From Cyclaneusma minus (Eukaryota > Ascomycota > Leotiomycetes > Marthamycetales > Marthamycetaceae): a stretch of DNA of 64,000 nucleotides. The stretch lies in the NCBI GenBank assembly GCA_037179335.1, contig JAKZHN010000018.1, forward strand, positions 434,001 to 498,000. The letters are read 5' to 3'. Positions within the stretch are counted from its first letter, which is position 1; each line of letters opens with the position of its first letter. The translations under genes were made by a program, and so were the position numbers. The notes beneath the pieces were generated by a model. That model was not told the origin of the DNA and ran no database searches. It saw nothing but the letters and a program-made list of their open reading frames with translations. Below are positions 35,451 through 48,491 of this stretch, in pieces.

Positions 35451-36714
35451 TCAACGCACCCTAACCTCCAAACGATCCCAATCCTGCAAGCGAGCCGACA
35501 CAGCAGTGCTATCCGGTTCCAGCTTTGCGCCATTGAAGTAAATGCCCACCCTGCTGTCTCTGGGCACCTGTCGCTCGACTTTGAAGGCCCGGATCATCTT
35601 GCTGATTTTGGTGGTGGGGCGGATCTTGAGCTTGAAGTCGCTGTAGTCGCGCGAGAAGAGCACGATTTTGATGCGTGTATCGGCTTCTTCGTGGAGAGGT
35701 GGTTCGTCATCGTCATCGTGGTATGTGTGCATGGTGTCGCCGGATCGCAGGGAGTTACGAGATGGTTGTGAGGTGAGGGAGGTTTGCGGAGGGAGGGTGG
35801 AGAGGGAGGAGGCGTCTTCTTTGAGGGAATCGTGGAGGGAGCGGACGGCGTCGGACATGGCGGATGCGCGGCGCTGGATGGCGGAGATGCGGTTGATCAT
35901 GTCGAGGAACATGAGGATGGCTGATGCGGGGTGTTAGCATGGTGAGATGAGTAAGTTGGACGGAATTTGAACGGGGATTTTGAAGATAATATTTGCAAAA
36001 ATCGAAGAGGGAATGGATTATGATGTCCAAATGCAAAAAGGAGCCGCTCAATTGGCCGAGACGCTTGGTTGAACAGGGGAAAAGAGGAACTTCTGAATCT
36101 GAGAGGTAGAACTGGCTGGCTGCGAAGGGAATGATAGATGAGAAAGAGCCTTACACAAGGACAAATAGGGGACATATAAGGCCATCAGTTTCATTTTGGC
36201 ATTGAAGGAAATGTCCCAGGTACAGTAATCGGCAATACAAGTTGCTGTTGTAACAGCCGTCTGCACCGAATAAACCAAGAGCACCAGAGGGACTCTAGGA
36301 TCATCTGATATTTGACCTGTTAGCATCACGTACTCAAACTCATAGCATACGTTTCCTTGCACGACTCAACAATGCCAACTCACCTCTCCGTAAAGCTCTC
36401 ACGGCCCAGAATGAAACAGGAACGTGAAATAGAGCTTCCATCCACATGAAGAACCTGAAGAAAGGGGGCGGAGACACGAAGAATTGGTCCGAGTAGGCAT
36501 TGATGTACCATTGTCTGAGATCGAGGAGAATCGTCGGTGTCCAGTCTTGGGGGTAGAGTGCCACCAGATCGACCACTAGAAGGATGTGAGAACCAGAACA
36601 AGCGGAGAAGGCCTAGGATGTAGATTTACTGAACATGACGGGGATGTGGACGAGGAAGAAGCTCAGGTAGAAGTAGTTCAGGAAACGGTGGGTGATTCCG
36701 AGATCGAAGGCCAT
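35451..36714 (-). CDS. EXPERA/TMEM97-family membrane protein with a C-terminal SUMO-like domain
   Basis: Four exons by my reading: 36714-36630, 36575-36384, 36304-36155 and 35920-35451, giving about 298 residues. Residues 1-155 form the four-helix EXPERA/TMEM97 fold: TM1 YFYLSFFLVHIPVMF; the VDLVALYPQ and LRQWYINAYSDQFFVSPP motifs; TM2 FFRFFMWMEALFHVPVSFW; TM3 VPLVLLVYSVQTAVTTATC; TM4 YVPYLSLSILMFLDM. TMEM97 is an ER sterol-related membrane protein. Residues about 226-298 look like a Rad60/SUMO-like ubiquitin fold (KLKIRPTTKISKMIRAF, VGIYFNGAKLEPDSTA, LQDWDRLEV), with no terminal Gly-Gly. The last helix and the SUMO-like domain lie in one uninterrupted exon, so the join does not depend on a guessed splice. 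For exon 3 the alternative acceptor 12 nt upstream is also in frame. The fusion is unusual and needs transcript proof. Confidence 0.8.
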
Positions 36715-38009
36715 TTTTGCGGCAGCATGAAGCACTTGAGGAGTACGAGAAGGACGACTATCAAGTAGGTGTCGTCAATTGGAACTCCGGAAGGCCACAG
36801 TCCATGGATGTCGCAGTGTCCCTCACCTCACAATTCAATGCTTGCTCGGTGGTGTTGAAGTTGGTGAAGCTCGCTCATCGGCCGACTTTGACAGCTCGAA
36901 GCCGGAGCTCCCTCAGCCAATGGGAAGCTCGGGGTCAGCATTATCGCCCCACTCTTATCGTGAACTTGAAGCTTAAAGACCCCGCACCCCTCCACGATTT
37001 CAACCTCACTTTTGTCCCACATCTGCCGTCAACTTGAAGTTGAACCTTCATGTTAACACCGTCGATCCATTTTTACTACTATTTTCCAATCCTGGTCCAT
37101 AGGAACTAGTCCACAAGATCGCCCGCTCCCGCTGTACCTGGGGTCCAGATCTCGTCCTCTCACGACATAAAGTTTGTGACTATACTACGAAGCATGCAAA
37201 GGCAGGAACTCTCACATGAGAGTAGAACAAATGGCCAGCTTCTTTTTTGTGTTCAAAATAACATTGTCAATCAGCAATCTATAGACTATGACTAGGTATG
37301 GTCCTCCCGAGTGGAAATTTGAGCCTTCAGTTACCATGTCATCATTTCCATACATTCTTACATTTTGGTCCATCTCCTCCTCTCCCAACACTCTTCTTTT
37401 TTCATACCGTTTTCGCTTCAGTCACAATAGCACCAGGAAACCTACCCTTTCTCCATTCCTCCAACATCATACCCTTCGAACTCCTCCTCATCCTCATCGA
37501 AGCGCGCTACGCCGGCTGAAACATTTCCTCAATCTTGTGGTAAAAGGGCCTGTGGCCATGGACCTACAGTGTCTCACGGGATTACCTGTCCAGTGTTGAT
37601 GTGAGGTTTCGATGCAGACCGACTCCTCGGGACCAGCTGAAGATTCTTGCGTATGCTCTAAAGTCAGAGCCGACGACTCGCGTTAGTTATTACAAATGAT
37701 GGAGGTTCGGGGGATCACTGTCATATCGTACCAAACATGCTTATGAATTATTTTCTTATGGGTTGGGTTCATAAACATCATGTTTGCTTTGTCTTTTGTC
37801 ATGTTCCACCTTCCAAATGGCTCGAGGAATCCCGAACCACAGCCGCCAATCAAACTCCAAGAGATCAAAAGATCGAAAAGATTATGAGCTGTATCCGACT
37901 CCAACGGATAGCCTTCTGCAATTCCCGGCATTCCCCCGCCTCCTGACGGAGGGGAGGCTATCCTGCAAAATGACACCGCCTTGCAACTGAAGTCACTACC
38001 CAGGTAAAC

Positions 38010-38055
38010 GACGACCCATTAAGGCCAGATGCGTTACCAATTGCGCCAACAGCTC
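38010..38055 (-). pseudogene. tRNA-like 5' half (possible tRNA-Arg relic)
   Basis: On the minus strand GTTGGCGCAATTGGTAACGC is a good D-arm with an A-box, close to fungal tRNA-Arg. The anticodon stem does not pair and no T-arm follows, so it is not a working tRNA. A similar A-box occurs near 61590. Confidence 0.35.
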
Positions 38056-38509
38056 TGTGATTTACTGACGAGAAAATTCAGCTGGTTGATGGTATGAAAT
38101 GATGGAGAGGTAGGTGTGGAAGTGGAAGAGCGGTAGTGACTACTGAAGGAGCGGATGGGATCATTGGGAAAGGCTGGGGGGCGTGACTTAGCCGTGACTT
38201 GAGACTTTTCATCCCCCTGTATACCTGTATATTATACTCCTTTACTTGCTACTTGTCTCCATAATAGCCTCACAAAAATGCTACTACTTCAGGCACAGCT
38301 TGAGGATGGGCTCATCCTGTTATTCTTGTCGCCATCATTTCAAGAACAGGACCTCGATGCGTCACTTTCCACCATAACCTTTCATTTCGGGAATCGCTAC
38401 ATCGCATCTGGAGACTGGAGTTTTGAAATCGCATACAGATCAAGCCTATTCATGAATACCTAGCTCTGCCGCTGCTTGGATCATATTCTTTGATAACTAC
38501 CTAGGTAGA

Positions 38510-38635
38510 CAGATTCCAGGTAATTTGGAATATTCTAAGTGACTGTGAGTATTCCAAGTACCTAATTAGAAACATTCCAAATAATTCGGAGTTACGAGTA
38601 TTCCAAGTAATTGTGGATATTATGACCGATTAAGG
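38510..38635. repeat. array of imperfect GGAATATTC units
   Basis: About five units resembling GAGTATTCCAAGTAATT, spaced roughly 19-27 bases apart. Same unit type as inside the MITE-like elements, but no clear terminal repeats. Confidence 0.5.
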
Positions 38636-39584
38636 GGCTGAAGGCAATAGAGATATTTTTGAACTGGCCTAGTGGCTGTATGCGATATTGCGATTTCAAA
38701 TTCAATGAAAATGAATAATGATAGGACTTATCACTTCCACCAGAGCCCGGAATTGTACATATGATGTCGATACATACATCACCCACGCTTTCCCGGCCCG
38801 TCCTCCCTAACCCCGTCGTGCCGTTTGTTCGTGCAACATGAACCCCAGAAAAACCCCCCCCCCCCAGACCCCCATCACCACACCCCATCGGCCCATCTAG
38901 ACCCCTGAAATGCGTCCCACCCTCAGCAACATCCAAACCTCCTCCCAATCTCCCCTCACTCCCCGTGCAACTCCACAGCTCACACACTCGCGTTCCACCC
39001 CTCCCGTCTCTGAGTCACCACCCCCTTCCGGCCACCAAACAAACGCCACATACTAGCCTGCCATCCCCAAAATAGCCTCCCAGTCGCTGTCACAGCCGCA
39101 AGCCGCAACCCGAACCAATCCCCTTCCTCCCTCATCCCCTCCTCGCATCATTCTCCGACCTCTGGACACTTTTGTCGCACGTCGAGGAATTGCGGGGCGC
39201 GCCAGCGTCCGAGAGAGGGGATTGGAGGAGGGCCTTAGTGCTGTGACTACCACGGGCCGCTGTTCCTAGATTGGGATAGGACGTAAGAGGCTGGACTTTG
39301 CTTTAACGACGAGCATGAGAAACTTGAACTTACTAAAGCAAGGTGGCGGGAGAGGCGTTCTCTAGCCGCATGAGGTTGGTACTGCCAAGGCGATGCAGTA
39401 TTGTCGTTATGGGTATAATGGCAGGGAAGGGCGACTTTGAAAAGGTTGGTGGCGAGACTTGTGCTACTTGAGGGATACTTACTTTGCTCTACGTGTACGC
39501 TGCCATATATGTGCATTCACTTCGAAGCGGAAACAAGCGTGTGGTGACAATCCTGTCCTCACCCAAGGCTAAGGGGTGTTTCAA

Positions 39585-39690
39585 TCACTAGAAATATTCT
39601 GATTATTAGGAATATTCCTAGTCACTAAGAACATTCCCAATCCCTGGAAACAATTGGGAATATCCCCAAATCCCAATTATCCGAAGGGCC
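39585..39690. repeat. array of imperfect GGAATATTC units
   Basis: About five units such as GGAATATTCCTAGTCACTA. Related to the arrays at 38510 and in the MITE-like elements. Confidence 0.5.
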
Positions 39691-40246
39691 AAATGTATTA
39701 TGTGCGTAGAGTACTACTACTGGGCGCAGAAGAATTGTCACCACAAGGCAATGTATGGAGGAGAGACGCTGTTCCCCTCCGCACTTGTTAAATGCATCGA
39801 CCCGCTCACGATACACACAAGTCAGGGCACAGCGAGGGTAAACGAAGGAACAGGCTATGACAGCAATATCATACATTTTCATCGTCTAGCTGGCCTGTCC
39901 TTATCCCCACCTTCCGCTCGCTCACTCGCAAAAAACGATTTCGCTTTCCCAGAGGAGTCTATTACAACAGGATATCCGAGACTCCCAAGAACAGAAAAAC
40001 GCCATTTCAGTGCTTTTGGAACCATCTCGACCGACCCCTCCCAGGCCGAGTCAAGCGAAAGAAGAAGAAAAACAGCAAATAGATCCCTTCCCGGCGCGCT
40101 ATTTTACAAACAGGCCGAGTTAGTTGTATCCCGAAGCTAGGAAGAGAAGCCAACGCCCTTTGTGCTTGTCCATGCTAATCCAAGGGACTTGTCATTCAAG
40201 TCTCCATCCACCTCACGCCTTCCCATGCTCCTCTGTCCGCCACTCC

Positions 40247-43200
40247 TTATCTCAGACCGCGCTCAATCTTCCTCCTCAGCTCCGTAACCTCCTGCGTCTC
40301 GGTCTGGTTCAGTCCATTGCGCGTCAGCGTCATCAGAATATTATTGACGTTGGTAGCAATGTCTTCACCGCCAAAGAGGCGCTCGTTGCGTCGCACACAG
40401 TCCCGGTACCATTGCTTAATCACGTAGAGCATGTGGCAGGCGATGATGCGGCGGTTCTGGCCTCGGAAGGGCACTTCGTCATTGTACAACATGCCCTCGA
40501 GGACCGAGAGAATGGTGTCGTAGGGGATGCCGACGTCAATGAAGAGATCCATGACCCAGTTGGGTGAGCCGACGCCGCGCTGATACTCAAAGGCATACTT
40601 CTCGAGCATGGGGATGAGGATTTGTGGCGGGAACGTGGTCTCGGATAGATTGAGACGGTGCGCTAGGGAACGGACGGCAGTCACTATGGCTTCGTATGGG
40701 CGCTCGCCGGCTTGGTCGCCCATCTGTTCGATCTTGCGATGTTCGCTTTCGAGTAAGCTTTGCCACGCCGCTTGCATGTGTGCCGGGTTGCGATGGTCTG
40801 CTGCCTGGTAGATCAACAGCAAAATATCGAAGTACCCTGCGGGATCCGCCAATGCATGTTGCTGTGCGGTGGTTAGCATGTGCAGATCTGATGAAAATGT
40901 GCGTCGGCACTTACCTCGGAGAGACCAATCACCCGACCATCGAGTGAACGAAGTACTTCTTGCTTCCGATCCGCAGGGATTCTCTCGTCTCCCTTCAGGC
41001 GCTGCAGGAGGTCATCCTGGATATTGGCCACCTCAAGGAGCTCCGAAATCTCGTGTGCCAAGACTTGTCTCTGTTGTCTACCAATACCTGGTGTGTTTGT
41101 AGAAGCGTTGGCTTTTGCTCGGCTGAGGTATTCGATGCGCTTGGCGAGGGTGAAGCCAAAATCGCTCTTGGCAAGCGACAGTTGCACTTCGGCAGCTTGA
41201 AAGTATTGCTCAGAACCGGCATAGAACCTCCACAGCAGATCTGCATGCTCCGGTCGTTGACTGGAAAGCTGCACTAGATAACTGACGATGTATGCGGACT
41301 CGACTGTGAGTAGACGGTCAGTCCACCCTTGTGCAATGAACCAATCATAGAGATCATAGTGGAAAGCCTCGTCAGTTGAATTGTTGACGAGAGCATACGC
41401 CTCGTTTCGCTTGGTCGCAAGGAGTGAGAAGCGCTCTGAGAAGTGGTCAGTGTCCCTCTCAAAGGCCTGATCCACTGCCTGCAGAATTTGATGAACAAGG
41501 TCGTAGCAGCGTTTTCGGGCATCAAATGCAGCACTTCGTGGGTCGTTAACAGGCTTGCCATCTTTGATCCAATCTAATGCTTTGTTACCCCTGTCTGACT
41601 GATCGGCCACAGTGAGGCACAATTGGATCGCTCCGGCGTAGAACTGCAAATCAACGTATTGCTCAACAGCTGTTTGGAGGTTGTCGAACGAGAGACTTCC
41701 AGCGACTTGACGTAGTAGTCGTAAACTTTCGTTGAGAAGGTTTCGAGAAGTGTCCGAGTTGGCGCCGAGTTCTGAGGCTTTCTTGATCTGCTCTTGTGCC
41801 TTGAAAATGATGACATCTTCCGCGCTGCAAAAACTGCCGCACCGCCTTCGTAGGGCGTCCGCCACTGTATCAACATTAGAGCCATTGGCAATATTGCGAT
41901 TGACAATAGCTTTGACAAGTACTTTGGCGAGGTCTCTTCCCTCGTCAGCAGCGAAAAGTGATTCGTAGCTGAGATCTCGTAGTCGTTGTCTGATTGGCTC
42001 TTCCAATGACGTGAAAATTTCATCAACGCGCTCATCGAAAAGCATAGATACGAATGATATGCCCTCGATGACACTAGTCATAAGTTTTTGAAGCGCGTGC
42101 AATGCTTGGTGCTCGCCTTGTAGCGCAATCTCCTCACGCTGGTTACCTGCTCGCTGTAGGCTTTCAGGTCCAGCCAAGCCATCAATGAACGACTTGTTCT
42201 TTTCCAAGAAATCAGCAAGTCGTAGAAGACGATCTTGTATGGCCTTGAGCTTCGTGATCGAGACCGTCGAGCCAATCTGGATGAGACCGTCCACAATTTC
42301 TGGAAGTATGACCTTGGCCTTCCAAATTGAACGCACGTTTCGGGAAATGTAGAGAGCTATCGCGTCATGTCTTCCAGACGGCCGTACCTGATCAGCCGCC
42401 GTCTGAGACCGTGAGTCAAGCAATGCATTATCGTTGACTACTGGAGCTCCACCGTGATCAATGAAGCACTTCCGGGCCAGCTCGAGTGTCTCAGGGTCCA
42501 AGATAACAGCAGGCCTGCTGTCAGTGCCAGATCCGGATGTAGCTTGTCCACAAGCGACCGCAAGAGCCGCGGCTGCGGTTTCGCTCCGTCCATAACGCCT
42601 TATGAAGCGACGAACCTCTCCTTCCGGGCCCTGCTCTGAAGACGAGCTTCTGATAGCGGCAGCAAAGATATCAATAAACCGTCTGCGACGGAATGTGTGA
42701 ATGCCAGTATTCGTCAGGATGGCGAATTCTGTTGCGGGTTGATCGAGCTGTACGGCTAATTCGTTCCCGAAGCCAAGAGGCTGATCTGCTGCAGTGAAGG
42801 AATTGGTAACAAGGCCAACGTCCTCAGTACGGCTTCCCAACTCAGACCACATGCCCTGCTCGTAATAGCGAGAGCCCTGCGAAAGCTGGTCATGTGCTCT
42901 AGCCGCGATACGACCAGAGTCAGGAGCTGCGAGAAAAAGGTGATCCCTGCCGTTCGCCGTCGTGTTCACGAATGCAAGAAAGAAGCCAGGGGGATATCGA
43001 AGTGCGGAGCGGGTGTAAGTTAATTCCTTGGACTGGGTGTTGAGGGGTTGTTCGTTCTCGTAATTGACCATGTATCCAGCTCCAACATTTTCTGGGGGCG
43101 GAAATTTGACGTGTTGGACTTGCATACTCCTGGGTGCCCCTTGACCGCCCATGTAGCCATATCCCCTTGTTGCACTCAAGAACAATCTACAACCCGTCGT

Positions 43201-44396
43201 CGTTGTTGCCATGATATGTATACGCGAAGATTCCTGGGCTGAGACAGGACTGATCGAGATGACGCGCATCTTGGTGTCCAGTAGCGGAGTTGTCATGCCC
43301 ATATGGCTGATATCTTGAAGGCATTCTTGTCGCCTTTTCTCAATTACTTGTGTCAGCGTAGTTGGTGTTTCGAAGTGGAATGTACGGATGGCGGATTGCG
43401 AAGAAAGGGTATATAGCAATTTCCTCGAGTCATCAATGACAATGTCCTCCACGCATTCATTTGCCGATCCGGAACCGATCCATTTGGGCAGCAAGTGGGT
43501 GTATCCCCCGCTTGTGTGGTTGACATTTCCGCACCGACTTGCGAACCACCTTTCTTCTTGGTGATATGTAAGTTCGTGAACGTCGTTGTCGTCGGGTCCT
43601 CCAAAGAAAATCCGACCAGTTTCGTTCGAGCCGGCAATAACGGTGACTCTCTGCCTGCCGAGATGTACAGACATTCGAGTCTGATACAGGGAGACGCTCA
43701 CGATGCCATTAGCCGCCCTTGTAGCAGCCACCCCCAGGAGTATGATATCCTCCGTCGTAGCCACAACAAGGACATGTGTAATTTCAGGCACGAAGACGCC
43801 TGCCCTTGGAACAACCAGCTTGACGGCTGTGATTGTATGGTCTTGCTCTTCGAAGCCCACGAGCTCTGGATTCGGGTTCGTGTAGTCCCATAGGTACAGC
43901 GCATTGTCGATAGAAATCCAAGCTTGGTTGAGCTCAGCAAAGAGACCCATCAACGTAGAAGTCTGCGCCACGTTGTATTGCTCGAATATCCGGTCGGGAA
44001 TATCGTACATTCGAATCTTTTCGTAAGGCGCCCGGGCTTCCTCATTTTTTGGGAAGGGGAGGTCGTAGTCGGAAGAAACGCCCTCTGTTTAGAATGTCAG
44101 CCGCTTGCTTCATTTCTGGCTACGCCTGGAATAATGGACCTACGCGTGACATAGTTGTCGAGGTCCGGAAAGGAGGCATCTCTCGAGAGCAAGTCGTTGA
44201 TGGTCCTCCGCGCTCGCTCAACTTCAGAAGGTTGCGCCGCCGCAATTGCTGAGGCTGCGACCTGGTGTGGAGATGGCTGAGATGGAGCGCTGGGCTGGGC
44301 CCGAAAGGCAGGTTGTCGCGGAGGCGGCGCAGGCGTCTGGGGAAAGGTTCCTGGGGGTTTCCTCGCGGGAGTTTGCTGAACTTGAGCGTAAGACAT
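40247..44396 (-). CDS. NUP170: nuclear pore scaffold protein Nup170/Nup155
   Basis: Three exons, 44396-44144, 44084-40915 and 40861-40247, with introns of 59 and 53 nt, giving about 1345 residues, the usual size. The N-terminus is Pro/Gln/Ala-rich, followed by QGVSSDYDLPFP and the conserved start of the beta-propeller (PYEKIRMYDIPDRIFEQYN, AWISIDNALYLWDY). The C-terminal two thirds is an alpha-solenoid, with blocks such as YDLYDWFIAQGWTDRLL near residue 1000 and FDILLLIYQAADHRNP near the start of the last exon. The protein belongs to the inner ring of the nuclear pore and contacts the pore membrane. The start at 44396 (MSYAQVQQTP) is the first ATG in the frame; upstream residues of the open frame come from a non-ATG start. 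Confidence 0.95.
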
Positions 44397-45207
44397 GGTT
44401 GCAGCTTCTGAGAAAGACAATGACGGGTGGCCGAAGCTGCGGCGCGAGTGTGCGACCTTCAAATCGAGGGTATGGTGGTGCTATAACGCCGTCATGAAGA
44501 GCAAATATGCTGTGCAGGCGGAAGAGTCTCGCGGGATCTGCGCTTGTTGACAGAGCGGGTATCGCAAGCTTGGGGACGACCAAATTTGAAGCTTCGAGCT
44601 CAGGTCGCGCGTCAACGACAGCACGCCCAAAATATTGGACGAGGTGGTCTGTGCACGCCTGGGCCGTGTCAACTCAACCGAGTGAACGCTTGAAGAACCT
44701 CGAAGACTGTGGATAGCCTTTGAATTTGCGACAATAAGTGCTATGCAACAATGCTTCATTGAGGACTGGTGCAAAGTTTGGCGTAATTAATCGAGAATTC
44801 CGCCAACAATTTGCTGCCGTCTTACTGGTCAGCCTGATGTTTGCTACCTGGCGACAGCACGGCCAGCCGCCGACAGCAACCCATGCCAGTAATCGACAAG
44901 TGCTTTTGGAAGAGAGGAAAGTCCAAGTAGATCCAACAGATTGAGAATTTTTCGAAGAATTAGGAACCATCAGAATTAGAATGACCGGGAATACTTCAAT
45001 TATTTAGGAATAACCCAAGAAATCAGGGATAGGAGGCGTGCCAAGAATTCTCCATCGACTATCCACCGTTATATTCCTCAGCCAACACTCCATGGCCCCA
45101 GAGGCATGCTTCCAGATTGCTATTGTTGTTTGACATGCTAATATAGAGGACCCGCGACCTCTATCTCGAAACCAAAACATCGTACATTTCTCCCACACAT
45201 AATATTG
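44397..45207. other. intergenic region between NUP170 and SEC5
   Basis: Promoter side of NUP170 and 3' side of SEC5. Contains a weak array of GGAATA-type units at about 44938-45030 similar to the MITE interiors. No gene recognised. Confidence 0.45.
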
Positions 45208-48200
45208 CTACTCATTCATCGAACCCCGTTCCCTAGGTTCCAGAGCAGGCACTCTCTCCATGCTCCCGCCAGCCTTGCTTTCCCCCCTCCCCTTCACGCC
45301 AGGCCTCTTCTTCTCGCGCCGGAAACACCCAAATTCCCCTCTCGCACCCTCTCTCAGCCTCTTCAGCACGCCTCTCATCTCTCCCAGTTCCTTCTGCAGC
45401 GACTGCCTCGCTGAGTCGTCCGTCCCATGATCCAGCTCCTTATAAATAGCACTTTGCAGCTCACTCGCCTTATCTGTTGCATATAAAGCAAGCGTCTGAG
45501 CTATGAACTCGATATCGAGCGTTGCTTGCATGAGCTGGAATAGATCTACCTTCTTTCGCTGGGCATTGCGTTGCTGGAAAGCCTCGAGTAGAGCTGCAGA
45601 TGCTTGCTCAAGGAGGTAGGAGAGGATTCGTTGCGTTAGGCTTGGTGAGGTTGTGGAAACTTGCGTGTGTACGAGAACCATTGCCAACAAGGTCTCGTAC
45701 ACGTATCCCCTCACTTCTGCTGGTTTGACCCCAGGTTCAGGCTCCCATTCAGGAGACAAGATGCCGTTGTGGATGATGGATCGCAGCCGAGCCGCATAAG
45801 GGCCCACATAGCTTTCAAATAGACGAATATCTATCTGACCAATGGTGTCGCGAATGCGGGCGCCTTGGTCTGTAAGCTTGACAGAGAAGGCATTCTCGAA
45901 AGAGGTCAGCAGCGAGGGGATCGTGTTGGAGCGGAGGACAGAGAAATTGCTGAGAGTGAGAAGCTTGCGAACGTTCTGTGGAGAGCGAATTAGCTATTGG
46001 TAATGAAGACCGGGTGAAAGCTAGAACGACTCACTCTATCAGTGGCATTGAATGCGTCGGAGCCAACATTCCGCGCAGTGATTTGCGTAAAGGGGCTGGT
46101 GAGCCCCTGTGTGTCAGTCACCAACCCGCCGCCATCCGTTTTGGCTACAGATCGGTCTGCGTTTTCAAACATGCCACTCATAGCTTTATACAATGTCGTC
46201 ACGAACTGTTCTCTAACAGCTTGTAGTAACTTGGCGGGAGGAGGAAGCACAACATCCTGAGAGCCTGGTCTGCTCATTGCATCGGAAATATATAAAATCT
46301 TCTGCATGCCGGTGAGAATGGCGCTTTCGAATGTCATGAAGTACTCTGGCATTTTCGTCACATCTTTCTTGGCCGGTGACCGCTTCCAGTCTTCTACGAC
46401 TTTTATGTTTTCTGCGTCCTTGCTCCATGCGGCGAGAATGGCCATTACTGATTTTTCACGAGCACTTGTAACAAGAGCTCTAAGTCTTTCCAAAGCACTC
46501 CCATCACCTTGGCTAACAGGAGACACCACGGACATCTCACCGGCACCTGAACCAATGATGACAAGTAACTTGGAAAGATAGTGTACTCCACTAATGGAGT
46601 TTGACCATGGTGGCCAGAATGCGAGAGTTTCCCAAGACTCTCCTCGACGCGGCGAGGGCGGCGGTAAGTTGTTGCCGTGGAAAGAAAATCGAGGGTCACG
46701 AAGACCAGATGGTGTAAGTCCGGCCGATTGTGGAGTGAGAGGGGTAGGTGGTATCGGAGAAAAGAGCAATGAAATATCCTCAATGGGAGGATCGACGAAG
46801 AAGGAAGAGACGCTTTCTCGAATCGTGTCTACCATCGCAATCGTCTCCCGCTCCAACTGAGATATGTCATCGTCTGAAAGTCGGTGATGATGTCGGCTCA
46901 CACCATCGAGCCCAATCGGCAACGTCTTTTGCGCAGTGCCCTCAATGAAACCCTGGGCCGTTTGCCAAAAATCGATGACTTCTCCGACAAGACCTTGTGA
47001 CGATATTATGCTAGTAAGAAAGGCGACCATCCTCTCCCAGAGCTCAATGACCTCTGGAGAATCCATCACGGACGTCTTCTCAGGTGCATGCCGCCCTAAT
47101 GAGCGAATATAGGATGCGATCATTTGAGGAGTTGGCTTCTCCCCATTCGCAACCCTACGCCTGAGAACTTCGATCTCGACTTTTGAGCGGTCAGAGCTTG
47201 CCTGTATCCTGCTCTTCAAGTGGTCGGCGCGGCTTTTTAGCCATACCCAGATCGGATTATCCTGCACACCCAATTCTAAGAGAACCCCGATTAGCTCCAT
47301 ATGCTGATCTTGCTGGTCCTTGGTGGCGGACCCTGCCATTGCAGTCAACCGCTTCCAGGTCTCGCTCTTGAACTCTTCCAGTTTCGCGTCCACATCAGAC
47401 CACATTCTTGCTGCTACCAGAAGCTGTTGGATTTGTGCATCGGTTGGATTGGATTTCGTCATGGCCACGCTGTCTGCTGTCCGTCTGGCTTCGTCGACAA
47501 ACTTCTTTGCTCGACCATATTCTTCCACCAGAGCTTCATGATCCTTACGCTTTATACAGTCCGCGATGGTATTGTTGACATCCATATAATCCTTGTAGCG
47601 TTCGATATTCGCGATAACCCGTTTCAAGCTCTCTTGTTTATCTTTCCCTCCAAGTGCAGGTCCCCAAACTTCTTCCGCTTTTGCTGAAACCTCAACAAGG
47701 GGTAGTTTGATCCCCAGCACTCCATATTCGCTCTCCTTAGCCAAAGCATTTTTTCGTTTCGAGTCCGGAGCCGTTGGATGTAGGGGTGTCGCTAGTGGAA
47801 CTGGGACTTGGCTGTTGCGATAACTGTGACTGAGACGTTTTGATCCCCGGTCGGTTTTGGGATCGGCCCCGCGGCTTTTCATTTCATTGTAGACATTGTC
47901 GATCGTAGACTTTGCTCGCACGAAGCGCTCGAAGTTGGATTCGACAAGGACTTTTAAAGAAGCCGATTTCTGATCAATCGATCTGGACAGAACATCAAGT
48001 CCCCGAAGTAGGGACTGAGTCGAGTCTGTTGAATGTACTTGGGATATAAACAGGCCGGGAGAGAAGGTGGTGGAAGAAAGCAAGAATCTATTTCCTACTG
48101 CGGATCAGAAGGCCATATTATCAGACTCGGATAGGAGTAGCAACCTACGCAACCTGGCATCATCTTGCACCGGCAGGCCTTGCTGCTTCAATATCTCTAC

Positions 48201-48491
48201 AACGCTCGCCGGGGCGCCCAAGGGGTCCGGCTCGTCCTTTTGTACCAAGTTCTCGACGCCATCGCTTGTCTTCTGTGAGCCGGGAACCTGACTCCGCCTG
48301 TCATTTGCGGATCGCTCCAGTGCCGAATACCTCGATTTGGTCCGCCCGATTGTGCTCTGCCTCCCTGCCGCTGAGGCAGGTGTACTCTCGTCCTCGGAAG
48401 CGTCACTGAGGTCCTTCTCTGCCGGCCATACATCAGGGTCAGCGGTGGCAAGCTGGTAGTGCTCAAGCACACTCGGATCGTTGTCAGCCAT
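45208..48491 (-). CDS. SEC5: exocyst complex component Sec5
   Basis: Three exons, 48491-48149, 48097-46035 and 45975-45208, with introns of 51 and 59 nt, giving about 1057 residues. The start is the ATG of MADNDPSVLEHYQ; the upstream TTG of the open frame is not used. The first 115 residues are acidic and disordered. The conserved Sec5 region follows: GNRFLLSSTTFSPGLFISQV, then LLRGLDVLSRSIDQKSASLK and VLVESNFERFVRAKSTIDNV, the coiled CorEx segment. A helical-rod C-terminus ends in a basic Ser/Gly tail. Sec5 is part of the octameric complex that tethers secretory vesicles at the plasma membrane, which matters for hyphal tip growth. It is divergently transcribed from IDH2. Confidence 0.94.

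Larger units (their letters stand above)
36715..40246. other. gene-free region of about 3.5 kb
   Basis: No coding gene recognised on either strand; short frames lack features. It holds a tRNA-like remnant (38010-38055), two arrays of GGAATATTC-type units (38510-38635, 39585-39690), a run of C near 38858-38868, and CT-rich stretches. The first part is the promoter of the EXPERA-family gene. Confidence 0.5.
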
